A DNA stretch of 16,560 bases, taken from assembly GCF_042680805.1 (NCBI RefSeq), contig NZ_JBHUEM010000026.1, forward strand, positions 1-16,560, read 5' to 3'. A program made the position numbers and the translations under genes. This stretch comes from Bacillus_CJ salitolerans (lineage in GTDB: Bacteria > Bacillota > Bacilli > Bacillales > SA4). This document shows positions 6,891-14,663 of this stretch, piece after piece. Positions within the stretch are counted from its first letter, which is position 1. The number at the start of each line of letters is the position of its first letter. Below the pieces are notes generated by a model. That model was not told the DNA's origin and did not search any database. It worked only from the letters and a program-made list of their open reading frames with translations.

Positions 6891-7750
6891 ATGAGTAAAA
6901 CGGAATCTAATAACTATATCCTTCATGCTAAAAGCAACCGATTTTATTGGGAAGGTAACGGTCAACTTTCAATAAAGACATTTTCAAATGGGAAAGCCTT
7001 TTACAAAACGAATCGTGGATTTTTTTCTGTTGAGGAAAGTCGGTATCTACTTCTTAATCAAGGTTCATATACCATTTCAATTGATGAAAAGAGCGAAGTA
7101 GAGTCTTTTTGTATTTTCTTTAAAGAGGGGTTTGCTGAAGAAGTGTTACCTACATTATTCAAGTCAACAAACTCTTTACTTTCTAATCCAGAGTATCAAT
7201 CAAACACATCGAATTTTTTGAAAAGACATATCCTATAACGCCAACCATACATCGTCTATTGGTATCCCTTAAAAAAGATTATGTGGAATTTGAAAAGGAT
7301 AAGTTATGGTTTGATGAGCAGTATTATCTCCTTATGCAAAACATGTTACTGGTTCATCTTGATTCCATTCGTGAAATGGAATCACTCAACAGTATTAAAC
7401 TATCAACACGCGAGGAGCTATATAAACGAATTAGTATCGCACATGATTATATTAGGTGTTGTTATACCGATCCAATCAACTTACAAGAAATAGCAACTAT
7501 TGCCTGCTTATCACAAAACCATTTGTTAAGGACTTACTCACAAATATATGGAAAGACACCTCATCAGCACATTTCTGAAATGAGAATACAAAAAGCTAAA
7601 ATGCTCCTTATGAATTTGGAATTAAATATGACGGATATTACCTTTCAAATAGGCTTTCATAATCCGGTCTCCTTCAGTAAGTTATTCAAGACATATACTG
7701 GATTTTCGCCTCTGCAATATAGAAAAAAGGTGATTTTGGATAAGAAATAG
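6891..7750 (+). pseudogene. AraC-family regulator, frameshifted
   Basis: Two adjacent frames together make one AraC-type regulator of about 286 residues, the normal length. The first part (6891-7238) is the N-terminal cupin-like sensor domain. The second part, in the -1 frame (to 7750), carries a complete double helix-turn-helix domain, with NLQEIATIACLSQNHLLRTY as helix one and MTDITFQIGFHNPVSFSKLF as helix two. The break is at a run of six T (7214-7219): one more T would give continuous NFFEKTYPITPTIHRLL. The first frame instead ends 19 bases later at a TAA. It may be a true null, a sequencing error, or frameshifting at the in-phase T TTT TTG heptamer. The ribosome binding site is AAGAGGA. 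The VOC gene downstream is its likely target. Confidence 0.85.
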
Positions 7751-7804
7751 TGAAAGAAATGGTTTATGATCATGGTGAAATCGAAATGAAATGGAGAGAT
7801 CAAT

Positions 7805-8179
7805 ATGCAAAAAACTTTAATAAAAAAAATCAATCAAATTGGAGTTCCTGTAAAAGACATCAATAGAGCGGTAGAGTTTTATAAATCTCTTAATCTACCG
7901 CTTCTTTTCTCAACAGATACAATGGCATTTTTTGATTGTAATGGAACACGCCTTCTTCTGAGTTTACCTGAAAAAGAGGAATTTTCTCATTCAAGCTCTG
8001 TCATTTACTTTCAAGTGGAAAATATAGAGGAAACGTATGAGAAATGTAAAAACGATGGATTAGTTTTCATAGACGAGCCCCATTTAGTAGCAAAAACGGG
8101 TGGCACTGAAACTTGGATGACGTTTTTTAAGGATACAGAAGGCAATACCCATGCGTTCGTAAGTGAAATAGAAGGATAA
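7805..8179 (+). CDS. VOC (glyoxalase/bleomycin resistance fold) protein
   Basis: A 124-residue protein with the two-module VOC fold. The first module opens with INQIGVPVKDINRAVEFYKSL, the family's beta-alpha start. The second opens at SSVIYFQVENIEETYEKCK and closes with MTFFKDTEGNTHAFVSEI, the characteristic D-x-x-GN loop. Such proteins bind a metal and act as lyases, dioxygenases or drug-binding proteins; the substrate cannot be told here. The first strand has Gln where metal-binding His often sits. A GGAGA ribosome binding site precedes the ATG. It follows the broken AraC regulator by about 55 bases on the same strand, so it was probably controlled by it. Confidence 0.85.
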   Translation: MQKTLIKKINQIGVPVKDINRAVEFYKSLNLPLLFSTDTMAFFDCNGTRLLLSLPEKEEFSHSSSVIYFQVENIEETYEKCKNDGLVFIDEPHLVAKTGGTETWMTFFKDTEGNTHAFVSEIEG

Positions 8180-8186
8180 TACTTGC

Positions 8187-8226
8187 ATACAGGATGCCTG
8201 AACTTTCATACAACGGTATCCTGTAT
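8187..8226. terminator. Long inverted repeat, probable bidirectional terminator
   Basis: ATACAGGATgCC (8187-8198) pairs with GGtATCCTGTAT (8215-8226), 12 positions with one mismatch and a 16-base loop. It lies between the rightward VOC gene and the leftward small membrane gene. There is no T run on either strand, so it may act weakly or in another way. Confidence 0.5.
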
Positions 8227-8315
8227 TGATATGGATAAAGATAGGTGATATTTTGTAATCACAGCAAATCCTACTCTCAACTAGTGAACAATTTTCACAT
8301 GAGAATGCCAACATA

Positions 8316-8534
8316 CTACCTTTTACCTTTCCTTAGTTCTTCTATTAACAATAAGGTAGAAAAAAGAATGGTGGCACTTAAAAATATGATTGAAAAGATT
8401 AATGCACTCATGGCCGAATTAAAGATTCCACTTGATACTTCTCCGCCACCACTACTCCCTAACGCGGCACTAAATAATATCGTTCCAACTATACCAACTA
8501 GTAACAGAAAAAACGCAACAATATATTTTTTCAT
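8316..8534 (-). CDS. Small two-span membrane protein, hypothetical
   Basis: A 72-residue protein with an N-terminal hydrophobic span (YIVAFFLLLVGIVGTILF), a Gly/Ser-rich loop (SSGGGEVSSG) and a second span (ALIFSIIFLSATILFSTLLL), ending in the basic tail EELRKGKR. I chose the ATG at 8534, which follows AAAGGA, over an upstream ATG at 8552. I do not recognise a family. A 111-codon frame on the other strand is judged a shadow because this strand has the ribosome binding site and a membrane-protein composition. It is monocistronic and convergent with the VOC gene. Confidence 0.6.
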   Translation of the reverse strand: MKKYIVAFFLLLVGIVGTILFSAALGSSGGGEVSSGIFNSAMSALIFSIIFLSATILFSTLLLIEELRKGKR

Positions 8535-8696
8535 CTTTTGTCCTTTCCACAAACTTATTCACAACCACTTATCAGCATGATTCAATAGTTAAGGTCGCTC
8601 GATTATTTTACCATACATTTCATAGACTCGGGCCGAGTAAGCGGCATAAATTCTGTTGAAGGAGAACAGTGGAGATTTCCTAGAAATGATATCTTT

Positions 8697-9158
8697 TTAT
8701 CTTTTTATTTTCTCAAACAAATACTGTACTCCATATAATAGATAGGCTTTATAGTGGATGTATAAAAAAAACTGAAAATGATTTAATCGATGTAGTCGAG
8801 CGATTTTAAGTCTTTTAAGAACTTCAGTGAAATAAAACGCAAAGATTCCATCAGCAATCGCATTAAGGAGGATGAATTTTTTAAAGTTTCCAAATGAGGA
8901 TTTAAGTAGCCACATGGAAAGAGGCATATACGGTCCAATACTAAATGGTAGTTCATCCCTAACAAATGATTTTGGTTTTTCGTAAAACTTCCACCATTTT
9001 CGCTTTCGTCCATACATATGATTAACGATTTCAAACATAACAATAAAGGCGCCAGCAATAGAATAACGCTTAATACTACGCTTTCCGATAAATAGCAATG
9101 ATAACCACGGAATCAGTACGAAAGTCAAATTAAATATCAAGTGCCGCCTTGAAAACAT
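8697..9158 (-). CDS. Hypothetical membrane protein
   Basis: A 153-residue basic membrane protein. Hydrophobic segments are seen at about 8-24, 33-46, 75-85 and 97-111. Between them is a charged, aromatic block (GRKRKWWKFYEKPKSF). The C-terminus is rich in Leu, Tyr and basic residues. The style, including N-terminal MFSRRHLIFNL, resembles uncharacterised Bacillaceae membrane proteins, but I cannot assign a function. The ATG is preceded by GGTGA at workable spacing. It is transcribed leftward alone; the terminator at 9268-9298 isolates it from the P-loop gene. Confidence 0.65.
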   Translation of the reverse strand: MFSRRHLIFNLTFVLIPWLSLLFIGKRSIKRYSIAGAFIVMFEIVNHMYGRKRKWWKFYEKPKSFVRDELPFSIGPYMPLSMWLLKSSFGNFKKFILLNAIADGIFAFYFTEVLKRLKIARLHRLNHFQFFLYIHYKAYLLYGVQYLFEKIKR

Positions 9159-9267
9159 GATTTTTCACCATCCTATCTTTTTCTCTCATTTAGAATCTCC
9201 ACTTTCCCCTAAAAAAACCAACAATTTTCTGCCCTCACCCTTTCTTCGATTCAATCGATGAACATAT

Positions 9268-9298
9268 GAAAAACCCCTTCGCACTTTACGAAGAGGTT
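9268..9298 (-). terminator. Intrinsic terminator after the P-loop gene
   Basis: A 10-base-pair stem with one mismatch (9272-9281 with 9289-9298) has a seven-base loop and is followed on the minus strand by TTTTT. It lies 100 bases downstream of the P-loop gene stop. Confidence 0.75.
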
Positions 9299-9398
9299 CC
9301 TTAATAATTGAGAATCTGGTTAATGCTTATAAGTGTGCAAGCAGATGTAAGCTTTTTATGTAATAGAGAACAATGTATTCCCGTTACTGAGAAAATAG

Positions 9399-9974
9399 TT
9401 ACGCTTTGAACGCGTTATAAGTTTGAGCAATCTGGCAAATCTTTTGAACGACAGGCAGAACTTCATTTGAATCCCTAATGATAAATAAATGATTGGCTTC
9501 GCCTTCTACTGGGGCGACCACGTCAACTTGTAGTGAGTCAGACTGTTGGCGAGAAAGCACTTCCTCAAATGTAGAGGCGCTCCTAAAAATCGTTGTACTC
9601 CGTTCACTATTAGTAACTCGTTCTCGAAGAACCTCATCTGGTATATCAAAGCTAACAAGGATACTGATAAATCCTTTTTGATGAAAATCAGCAAGTAATT
9701 CTTCGCGATTTTTCCTAGAACGATTGGAATTACAAAGGATAACATGATAGGGAGTCTGATTGACTGTGTAATCCACGATGGTTTGAGTAATGGCGTATTT
9801 GATTGCATTAGGTCCTTTCTTAGGTAGTAAGCTTTTATAAAAAGTATTAATAAACTCAGCATGGTTATCTTGGTCAATGACCAAAGCGTTCGGCAATTGC
9901 TGTTCTAATGCTTTCGCAAAAGTTGTTTTTCCACTATGCGTTTTCCCGACTGTTATGATGACCAACCTCTTCAT
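9399..9974 (-). CDS. P-loop ATP-binding protein (nucleotide-kinase-like)
   Basis: A 191-residue P-loop NTPase. Walker A is GKTHSGKTT at residues 10-18, following a hydrophobic strand (RLVIITV). LVIDQDNHAEF around 37-47 looks like the acidic site of small-molecule kinases. A second strand, YHVILCNSNRSRKNREEL, resembles the Walker B region with an Arg-rich lid. The overall plan is of the AAA_33/zeta-toxin-like kinase type. The substrate is unknown. I used the ATG at 9974; a TTG at 9992 would add six residues. Its ribosome binding site is weak (GCGGTG). No partner gene adjoins it, so a toxin role is not supported. Confidence 0.7.
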   Translation of the reverse strand: MKRLVIITVGKTHSGKTTFAKALEQQLPNALVIDQDNHAEFINTFYKSLLPKKGPNAIKYAITQTIVDYTVNQTPYHVILCNSNRSRKNREELLADFHQKGFISILVSFDIPDEVLRERVTNSERSTTIFRSASTFEEVLSRQQSDSLQVDVVAPVEGEANHLFIIRDSNEVLPVVQKICQIAQTYNAFKA

Positions 9975-10114
9975 AAAATACACCGCTCTCAATCGTTGTT
10001 ATTTTCAACTATCTATAAAAGTTGACTTTCTACATTTTACGCGTTACTTCACTCGTAATGGAAGCACTTATGGACAATTTATAACGTGAGATTCTCGTGT
10101 TATTAAAATATAGA

Positions 10115-10306
10115 TTAATAGAATAAATAAATCGAAAAACCGATAATGACTAATACGAGCAGTATTATATAAAGGGACAGAAGCCTTGTTACATTGCCCT
10201 TTGTGGACTTTTGATAATTTTGATCACTTTTCCCGGCTAGTGTAATTGTTGCAAAGAATCCACCTACTAATAGTAGAACTCCTAACGAGGATAATAATAT
10301 AACCAT
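10115..10306 (-). CDS. Small two-span membrane protein
   Basis: A 63-residue protein with a first span (VILLSSLGVLLLVGGFFATI), a short polar loop containing GKSDQNYQKSTKGN, and a second span (LLSLYIILLVLVIIGFSIYLF). It resembles small Bacillaceae membrane proteins that databases sometimes label as potential contributors to bacillithiol synthesis, but I would not rely on that name. The ATG at 10306 follows AGGAGAGG, so it is preferred over the ATG at 10327. It is an independent leftward gene. Confidence 0.6.
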   Translation of the reverse strand: MVILLSSLGVLLLVGGFFATITLAGKSDQNYQKSTKGNVTRLLSLYIILLVLVIIGFSIYLFY

Positions 10307-10390
10307 TGTTAACCTCTCCTGTTCCATTAAATATTCATATATTAGATATTCTATTTTACTATAATGAGACTATTGATATATGTATCGGCA

Positions 10391-10576
10391 TTAGAATGAC
10401 TCAAAGATACTCCTAATGATCCCTCTGAATAACCAAAAAATCATTCTAAACGGTAAAAGAATTAGTTCCGGTACCCACATTAACACATCAGAAATAAAAT
10501 CTCCAAACGTGTATTTATCATTTTTCTTCTTGTTTTTTCTCATTTTTTCTTTCTGTTTATTCCACCATTCTTTCAT
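10391..10576 (-). CDS. Small basic membrane-associated protein, hypothetical
   Basis: A 61-residue protein in two parts: a highly basic N-terminal half (about ten Lys in KEWWNKQKEKMRKNKKKNDK) and an aromatic, hydrophobic C-terminal half (DVLMWVPELILLPFRMIFW...). The ATG at 10576 follows AAAAGGTGG; a GTG at 10585 would add three residues. It could bind membranes or acidic polymers through the lysine-rich end. No family is recognised. It is a single gene. Confidence 0.55.
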   Translation of the reverse strand: MKEWWNKQKEKMRKNKKKNDKYTFGDFISDVLMWVPELILLPFRMIFWLFRGIIRSIFESF

Positions 10577-10743
10577 TGCATCCACCTTTTACATAACCAT
10601 TTACAAGCTTTTATATAACATATTCTACAGCAGTTCAAGAAATATTTTCATTATTCTAGGGAAAATTAGCTAAACTTTAAAAGTCTAACTCACTACATGA
10701 TTCAGACTCCCCCAAAATTATGATTTTATTTCATACCGTCCAA

Positions 10744-10938
10744 GAACAAAAGGCTCAGTGCGCCCCGTTTAGCCTCGGGCAAAGCAAATGTTCCTAAATG
10801 CGAAAAAGGGTGCGTTTCTCCTTTTTCTCATTAGGGATATTTGACCTCGAGTAGGATGAAATCGTCGCCATTTCATCTTGGCTGGGTGCTGGAGCTGGAT
10901 TTCAAGTCACTAGCCGATTCTCTTGCTGAAAACTTTTA
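10744..10938. repeat. Structured non-coding repeat, copy A
   Basis: This 195-bp segment is about 85% identical to 16114-16315 in the same orientation. Shared edges are GAACAAAAGGCT and AAAACTTTTA. Inside are a hairpin GATGAAAT/ATTTCATC (10855-10877), a longer imperfect stem made by TTCCTAAATG-GAAAAAGG with CCTTTTTC-CATTAGGGA, and a GGCT-GGGTG/CAC-TAGCC pairing near the right end. Its frames are broken by stops, so it is not a gene. On the minus strand the left edge reads GGCT...AGCC then TTTTG, like a weak terminator. It may be a MITE or an RNA-encoding element. Confidence 0.8.
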
Positions 10939-11043
10939 GTAATTAAAATAGATCGCGATTTGAGTACTCAAGGACAAAATAATCTTTTAAATTGATAGAC
11001 ATGCCCCCGAGTTATGTCATAGAGAAACACCATAAACATTCAT
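10939..11043. promoter_or_regulatory. Intergenic tail with adjacent palindromes
   Basis: Between repeat copy A and the UspA stop. ATCGCGAT (10952-10959) is followed directly by the 12-bp perfect palindrome TTGAGTACTCAA (10960-10971). A short stem GACAT/ATGTC brackets a C-rich loop near 11000. None can be tied to a function. Confidence 0.3.
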
Positions 11044-11463
11044 TTATTTTACAATGAGTACAGGGCAGTTTGCTCGCTTTGCCACCTTATGACTGACACT
11101 TCCTAATACAAACTCTTGCAGGCCGTTTAATCCTCTACTACCTATGATGACAATGTCGAAGTTATTTTTATTTGTGTACTCTACTATAGTAGGGCCCGGT
11201 TCACCATGAAGAACCGTAATTTTATAAGAAACCCCGGCCTCTTGAGCCATACGTTCTACTTCGTTCATGCGTTCCTTCCGCTTATCTCCTAAATCAGCAG
11301 TATTCCAATTACTTAATACTTCGGATTTTGCTTTTCCCATATCCACTACATAAACCACTTCGATTAATGAGTCTTCGGTACATTTTGCAATATGAACGGC
11401 ATTGTCAGCCGCTCTTTTTGAGTGCTCTGAACCATCTGATGCTAATAGGATTTTTTTATACAT
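11044..11463 (-). CDS. Universal stress protein (UspA family)
   Basis: A 139-residue UspA-fold protein. The first strand YKKILLASDGSEHSKRA and the second, EVVYVVD, are typical. The ATP-binding motif G-x2-G-x9-G-S is complete near the C-terminus (GSRGLNGLQEFVLGS), followed by CPVLIVK. ATP-binding members usually act as dimers that sense or signal energy state. I chose the ATG at 11463, with GGGGGGA upstream, over the ATG at 11478 that overlaps the SulP stop. It is cotranscribed after the SulP gene, so it may modulate the transporter; SulP-UspA pairing is a recurrent arrangement, though the regulation is inferred. Confidence 0.9.
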   Translation of the reverse strand: MYKKILLASDGSEHSKRAADNAVHIAKCTEDSLIEVVYVVDMGKAKSEVLSNWNTADLGDKRKERMNEVERMAQEAGVSYKITVLHGEPGPTIVEYTNKNNFDIVIIGSRGLNGLQEFVLGSVSHKVAKRANCPVLIVK

Positions 11464-11477
11464 CTCTATTCCCCCCA

Positions 11478-12926
11478 TTAATGTGATCCAAGTTTATTTG
11501 CCAATTTATTTACTAATTCGCTACTGTCCTCATTTAATCCTGTTACATTGACCACGATGTTATTTTCTTCGAATTTATTCACAACCTTATCCACGGCTGC
11601 AACGGCAGAGTCATCCCATATATGCGAACGACTTAAGTTGATTTCAACATGACTAACATCTTCCCTGTAATCAAACTTCGTTAACAGTTCCGTAACAGAT
11701 GCAAAAAATAGTTCACCATTTATCTTATATTTCCTTGTATTCCCTTCTCGTTCACTAACTACACGAACGCTTGAGATTTTGGAGACAAAAAAGATAGCAC
11801 TGAGTAAGATTCCTGTAAACACCCCAATTGCAAGATTGTGCGTGAAAACAACTGTTACTACCGTAACAATCATCACAATGGCATCACTCCTTGGCACAAG
11901 GTGAAGCGTTCTAATCGAATTCCAATCAAATGTACTGATTGCTACCATAATCATCACTCCCGCTAATGCCCCCATTGGGATCTGGACCACTATATCCCCT
12001 AGAACCACAATTAAGAACATGAGAAATATCCCTGCTACTAACGATGAAAGTCTTCCTCGTCCGCCAGACTTTACATTAATAACTGACTGCCCAATCATAG
12101 CGCAGCCCGCCATTCCTCCAAAGAATCCAGTAATGATGTTTGCGATACCTTGTCCCCTGCTCTCCATATTCTTATCACTTTGTGAATCGGTCATGTCATC
12201 GACAATGGTTGCGGTTAATAATGACTCTAATAAGCCTACAACTGCAAGAGCCAATGAATAGGGCAAAATAATCATCAAGGTTTCAAAATTAACCGGAATA
12301 TCTGGCAATAGAAACGCTGGCAATGTTTTTGAAATAGTCCCCATATCCCCAACTGTTCGTACCCCATAATTCATAAAGATACTTATTGCTGTTATCGTAA
12401 TAATCGCAACTAATGTAGAAGGTACAGCTTTTGTAAGATAAGGAAAAAGGTAAATAATTGCTAATGTGAGTCCAACTAACCAAAAGACGATATATTTTTC
12501 ATCGTAAAAGTGTTGAAGCTGCGATGTGAAAATGAGGATAGCTAACGCATTTACAAACCCCACCATAACCGATCTAGGAATAAACTTCATGTATCTCGCT
12601 AACTTAAAAACACCAAATACGATTTGAAAAATGCCCGTTAAAATAGTCGCTGCTAATAAATACTGAACTCCGTGATCTGCTACTAGATCAATAAATAACA
12701 ACGCCATAGCACCCGTTGCAGCTGAAATCATTCCAGGTCTTCCACCAATAAATGCTATTGTTACAGCAATTGTGAAAGAAGCATATAACCCTACCATTGG
12801 GTCAACACCTGCAATAATCGAAAAGGCTATCGCTTCTGGAATTAAGGCAAGAGCGACAACAATCCCTGACAAAATATCTCCCTTCACATTGCCGAACCAT
12901 GTTTGTTTATACGTTACATCACCCAT
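11478..12926 (-). CDS. SulP-family anion transporter with STAS domain
   Basis: A 482-residue SulP/SLC26 transporter. The N-terminal GDILSGIVVALALIPEAIAF and GLYASFTIAVTIAFIGG blocks are the family signature for the first two spans and re-entrant region. About ten to twelve membrane segments follow to residue 380 or so. The C-terminal STAS domain (about 390-480) contains VEINLSRSHIWDDSAVAAVD. Substrates in the family include sulfate, bicarbonate and other anions; the sequence alone does not decide. I chose the ATG at 12926, which has AAAGGAGG eight bases upstream; a TTG at 12959 is inferior. A perfect inverted repeat sits just before the ribosome binding site, and uspA-like gene follows in the operon. 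Confidence 0.9.
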   Translation of the reverse strand: MGDVTYKQTWFGNVKGDILSGIVVALALIPEAIAFSIIAGVDPMVGLYASFTIAVTIAFIGGRPGMISAATGAMALLFIDLVADHGVQYLLAATILTGIFQIVFGVFKLARYMKFIPRSVMVGFVNALAILIFTSQLQHFYDEKYIVFWLVGLTLAIIYLFPYLTKAVPSTLVAIITITAISIFMNYGVRTVGDMGTISKTLPAFLLPDIPVNFETLMIILPYSLALAVVGLLESLLTATIVDDMTDSQSDKNMESRGQGIANIITGFFGGMAGCAMIGQSVINVKSGGRGRLSSLVAGIFLMFLIVVLGDIVVQIPMGALAGVMIMVAISTFDWNSIRTLHLVPRSDAIVMIVTVVTVVFTHNLAIGVFTGILLSAIFFVSKISSVRVVSEREGNTRKYKINGELFFASVTELLTKFDYREDVSHVEINLSRSHIWDDSAVAAVDKVVNKFEENNIVVNVTGLNEDSSELVNKLANKLGSH

Positions 12927-12939
12927 CAGACTTTCCTCC

Positions 12940-12964
12940 TTTAGTTGTAGTATGTACAACTAAA
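12940..12964 (-). promoter_or_regulatory. Perfect inverted repeat at SulP ribosome binding site
   Basis: TTTAGTTGTA (12940-12949) and TACAACTAAA (12955-12964) form a perfect 10-bp inverted repeat with a 5-base centre. In the mRNA the hairpin would end directly at the GGAGG of SulP. It could be a repressor operator or an mRNA structure that controls translation. Confidence 0.55.
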
Positions 12965-12985
12965 AAGAAGACATGAAAACAAAAG

Positions 12986-13020
12986 AAAATTCGACAAGTG
13001 ACTGTCACCTGTCGAATTTT
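12986..13020 (-). terminator. Intrinsic terminator after lipoprotein gene
   Basis: AAAATTCGACA (12986-12996) pairs with TGTCGAATTTT (13010-13020), with an inner GTGAC/GTCAC pairing. T runs occur on both strands. It directly follows the lipoprotein stop codon and isolates it from SulP. Confidence 0.85.
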
Positions 13021-13022
13021 TC

Positions 13023-14009
13023 TTACGCATCTTGTTTTTTCAGCATTTCAATTAGATGAAGTAGTTCTATTTTCCAAATACCATCTTGTGTTTTTAAGCT
13101 TAAGGCCGTTGATTCTGAATGTACTCCGATTGATACTTTGATGAGTACAACCGCATAATTTTCTGTACTATTTTCTTTGCTAAGATTAATGGAATCATAA
13201 TACCGGTATTTCATAATCATTTGAGAGTCCTGTTTTGATAAATATTTATCATAGTCTTTTACAAAATCGGTTTCATTTGGAAGGGTTCCATCATCATATA
13301 CGATGTCATATAGATTATACCGATTTCCACTTGCGATGAGGTGTAAATAAACAAGAATCATTTCCTCTGGGGTAAATCCAATCAATTGTTTGCTGTCCTG
13401 ATTATGAAGATATTGCTCAAATTTTTGTTTTTTGGCGCCACTTAACCGATCAAGATACGTAAAGCTAGAAGGGGTCCCATTATCTGAATCTGCCTGACTT
13501 TCATTATTCTCTGAAACCGTTTGATTATCTTTTTCTAGATTAAGTAACATATCATATACTGCACCAATAACAGATGACTGTTTTGCAAATTCTTCGCTTT
13601 GCAAAAGCTTCTTTTTCTTATATGAATATGCATCCCAATCGACACTTAATGTTATTTCTCCAGTACTAGCCTTTAAAATGACTTGTTCATATTTTTCCTT
13701 GATTTGGATGATTAAATCATATTCCTGATTTATATCTTGTTCTTTATCATACAAAAGAACTTTTGGATGATTACTTGATTTATAAATGACATTATTATAA
13801 ACATTGGCATTATTTCGTCCAAATATCGCTGCTTCATCGGAAATCATATAGTTTGATATGTTAAATACATCGATTTCTTCTAATTCCACGATATTTACTT
13901 CTTCTTTCGAACACCCACAAATGATCAATAATAATAAAAGAGAAATTAAACCTTTCTTTATACCACTCGCCTCCATCACATCATCCGCACACTTTTGACA
14001 TCCTTCCAT
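13023..14009 (-). CDS. Lipoprotein of unknown function
   Basis: A predicted lipoprotein of up to 328 residues. The signal KKGLISLLLLLIICGC ends in a lipobox (ICGC), so the mature protein would begin at Cys33 of the long form, anchored on the outer membrane face. The mature part has beta-rich blocks (YDLIIQIKEKYEQVILKASTGEITLSV), a polar Asn/Ser-rich linker (about 155-180), and a C-terminal half ending in a TALSLKTQDGIWKIE fold suggestive of a nuclear-transport-factor-2-like or DUF-type sensor domain. The family is not recognised. The start is uncertain: the ATG at 14009 lacks a ribosome binding site, while GGAGG lies eight bases before an ATA at 13961. It is monocistronic and ends in a strong terminator. 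Confidence 0.7.
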   Translation of the reverse strand: MEGCQKCADDVMEASGIKKGLISLLLLLIICGCSKEEVNIVELEEIDVFNISNYMISDEAAIFGRNNANVYNNVIYKSSNHPKVLLYDKEQDINQEYDLIIQIKEKYEQVILKASTGEITLSVDWDAYSYKKKKLLQSEEFAKQSSVIGAVYDMLLNLEKDNQTVSENNESQADSDNGTPSSFTYLDRLSGAKKQKFEQYLHNQDSKQLIGFTPEEMILVYLHLIASGNRYNLYDIVYDDGTLPNETDFVKDYDKYLSKQDSQMIMKYRYYDSINLSKENSTENYAVVLIKVSIGVHSESTALSLKTQDGIWKIELLHLIEMLKKQDA

Positions 14010-14054
14010 TAAATGATAGCTTATATTCTATACCAATAGTACTAAACTCTTTTT

Positions 14055-14663
14055 TTATTGAAGATTTTTTTTCATTAGAGATGCTATTTCTTTTTGATTA
14101 TGTTGTGTGGAATTTTCTAGATGCTGAATAATTAACTCTTGTCGTTGAATTGATTGGTTCTGACTTAATTTAGCTTTCGCATCAATCTTTGTTATCTTTA
14201 TTTTGAAAGCGACGATTCCTCTACTCATTCCTTCAACATAACGAGGTTCTACTTGATTCAATTTGTAGGAGCTATTTGGTGCTTCATATTGATCGACTAA
14301 ATCACTTAATAATTGGAATGCCACTTGCTCATCTTCAATGATTTCCATTTTCCCATATACATGTATAGACACATAATTCCAAGTAGGTACTGCCCGAGTT
14401 GTTTCGTACCATGAAGGTGAAATATAGCAGTGTGGGCCTTGAAACACTGCAAGAACTTGCTGGTTTTCTGCATCCTTCCATTGCTCGTTTGGACGGGCAA
14501 TATGACCATATAACTCTTTTTCATCTCTATTTAATTGTAGTGGGAGATGAGTAGCATATGGTTCTCCATTATGTTGTGAAAATAGTATTGCGAAGCTATT
14601 TTTTTCGATATAGTCATAAATAACATCTTCATCCGTAATCTCATAATGTTTTGGTATATACAT
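14055..14663 (-). CDS. paiB: PaiB-type FMN-binding negative transcriptional regulator
   Basis: A 202-residue protein of the PaiB family (B. subtilis PaiB is a similar length). The split-barrel FMN-binding-like fold shows FAILFSQHNGEPYATHLPL, then GHIARPNEQW, then FQGPHCYISPSWYETTRAVPTWNY and VHVYGKMEII, all characteristic. The C-terminal helix-rich part (VEGMSRGIVAFKIKITKIDAKAKLSQNQS) is also typical. In B. subtilis PaiB, with PaiA, lowers sporulation and protease gene expression. No paiA adjoins here. A GAGGTGA ribosome binding site precedes the ATG. The lipoprotein gene lies downstream in the same direction, but the gap suggests separate control. Confidence 0.9.
   Translation of the reverse strand: MYIPKHYEITDEDVIYDYIEKNSFAILFSQHNGEPYATHLPLQLNRDEKELYGHIARPNEQWKDAENQQVLAVFQGPHCYISPSWYETTRAVPTWNYVSIHVYGKMEIIEDEQVAFQLLSDLVDQYEAPNSSYKLNQVEPRYVEGMSRGIVAFKIKITKIDAKAKLSQNQSIQRQELIIQHLENSTQHNQKEIASLMKKNLQ

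Noticed and set aside
8187..8226. Riboswitch or other cis-regulatory RNA
   Set aside because: It is a simple hairpin between convergent genes, not upstream of a start codon.
8245..8580. 111-codon rightward frame
   Set aside because: It is the mirror of the leftward two-span membrane gene, which has the ribosome binding site and sensible composition.
9399..9974. Zeta-type toxin of a toxin-antitoxin pair
   Set aside because: The kinase-like fold fits, but there is no small antitoxin gene adjoining it and no toxin-specific motif I can identify.
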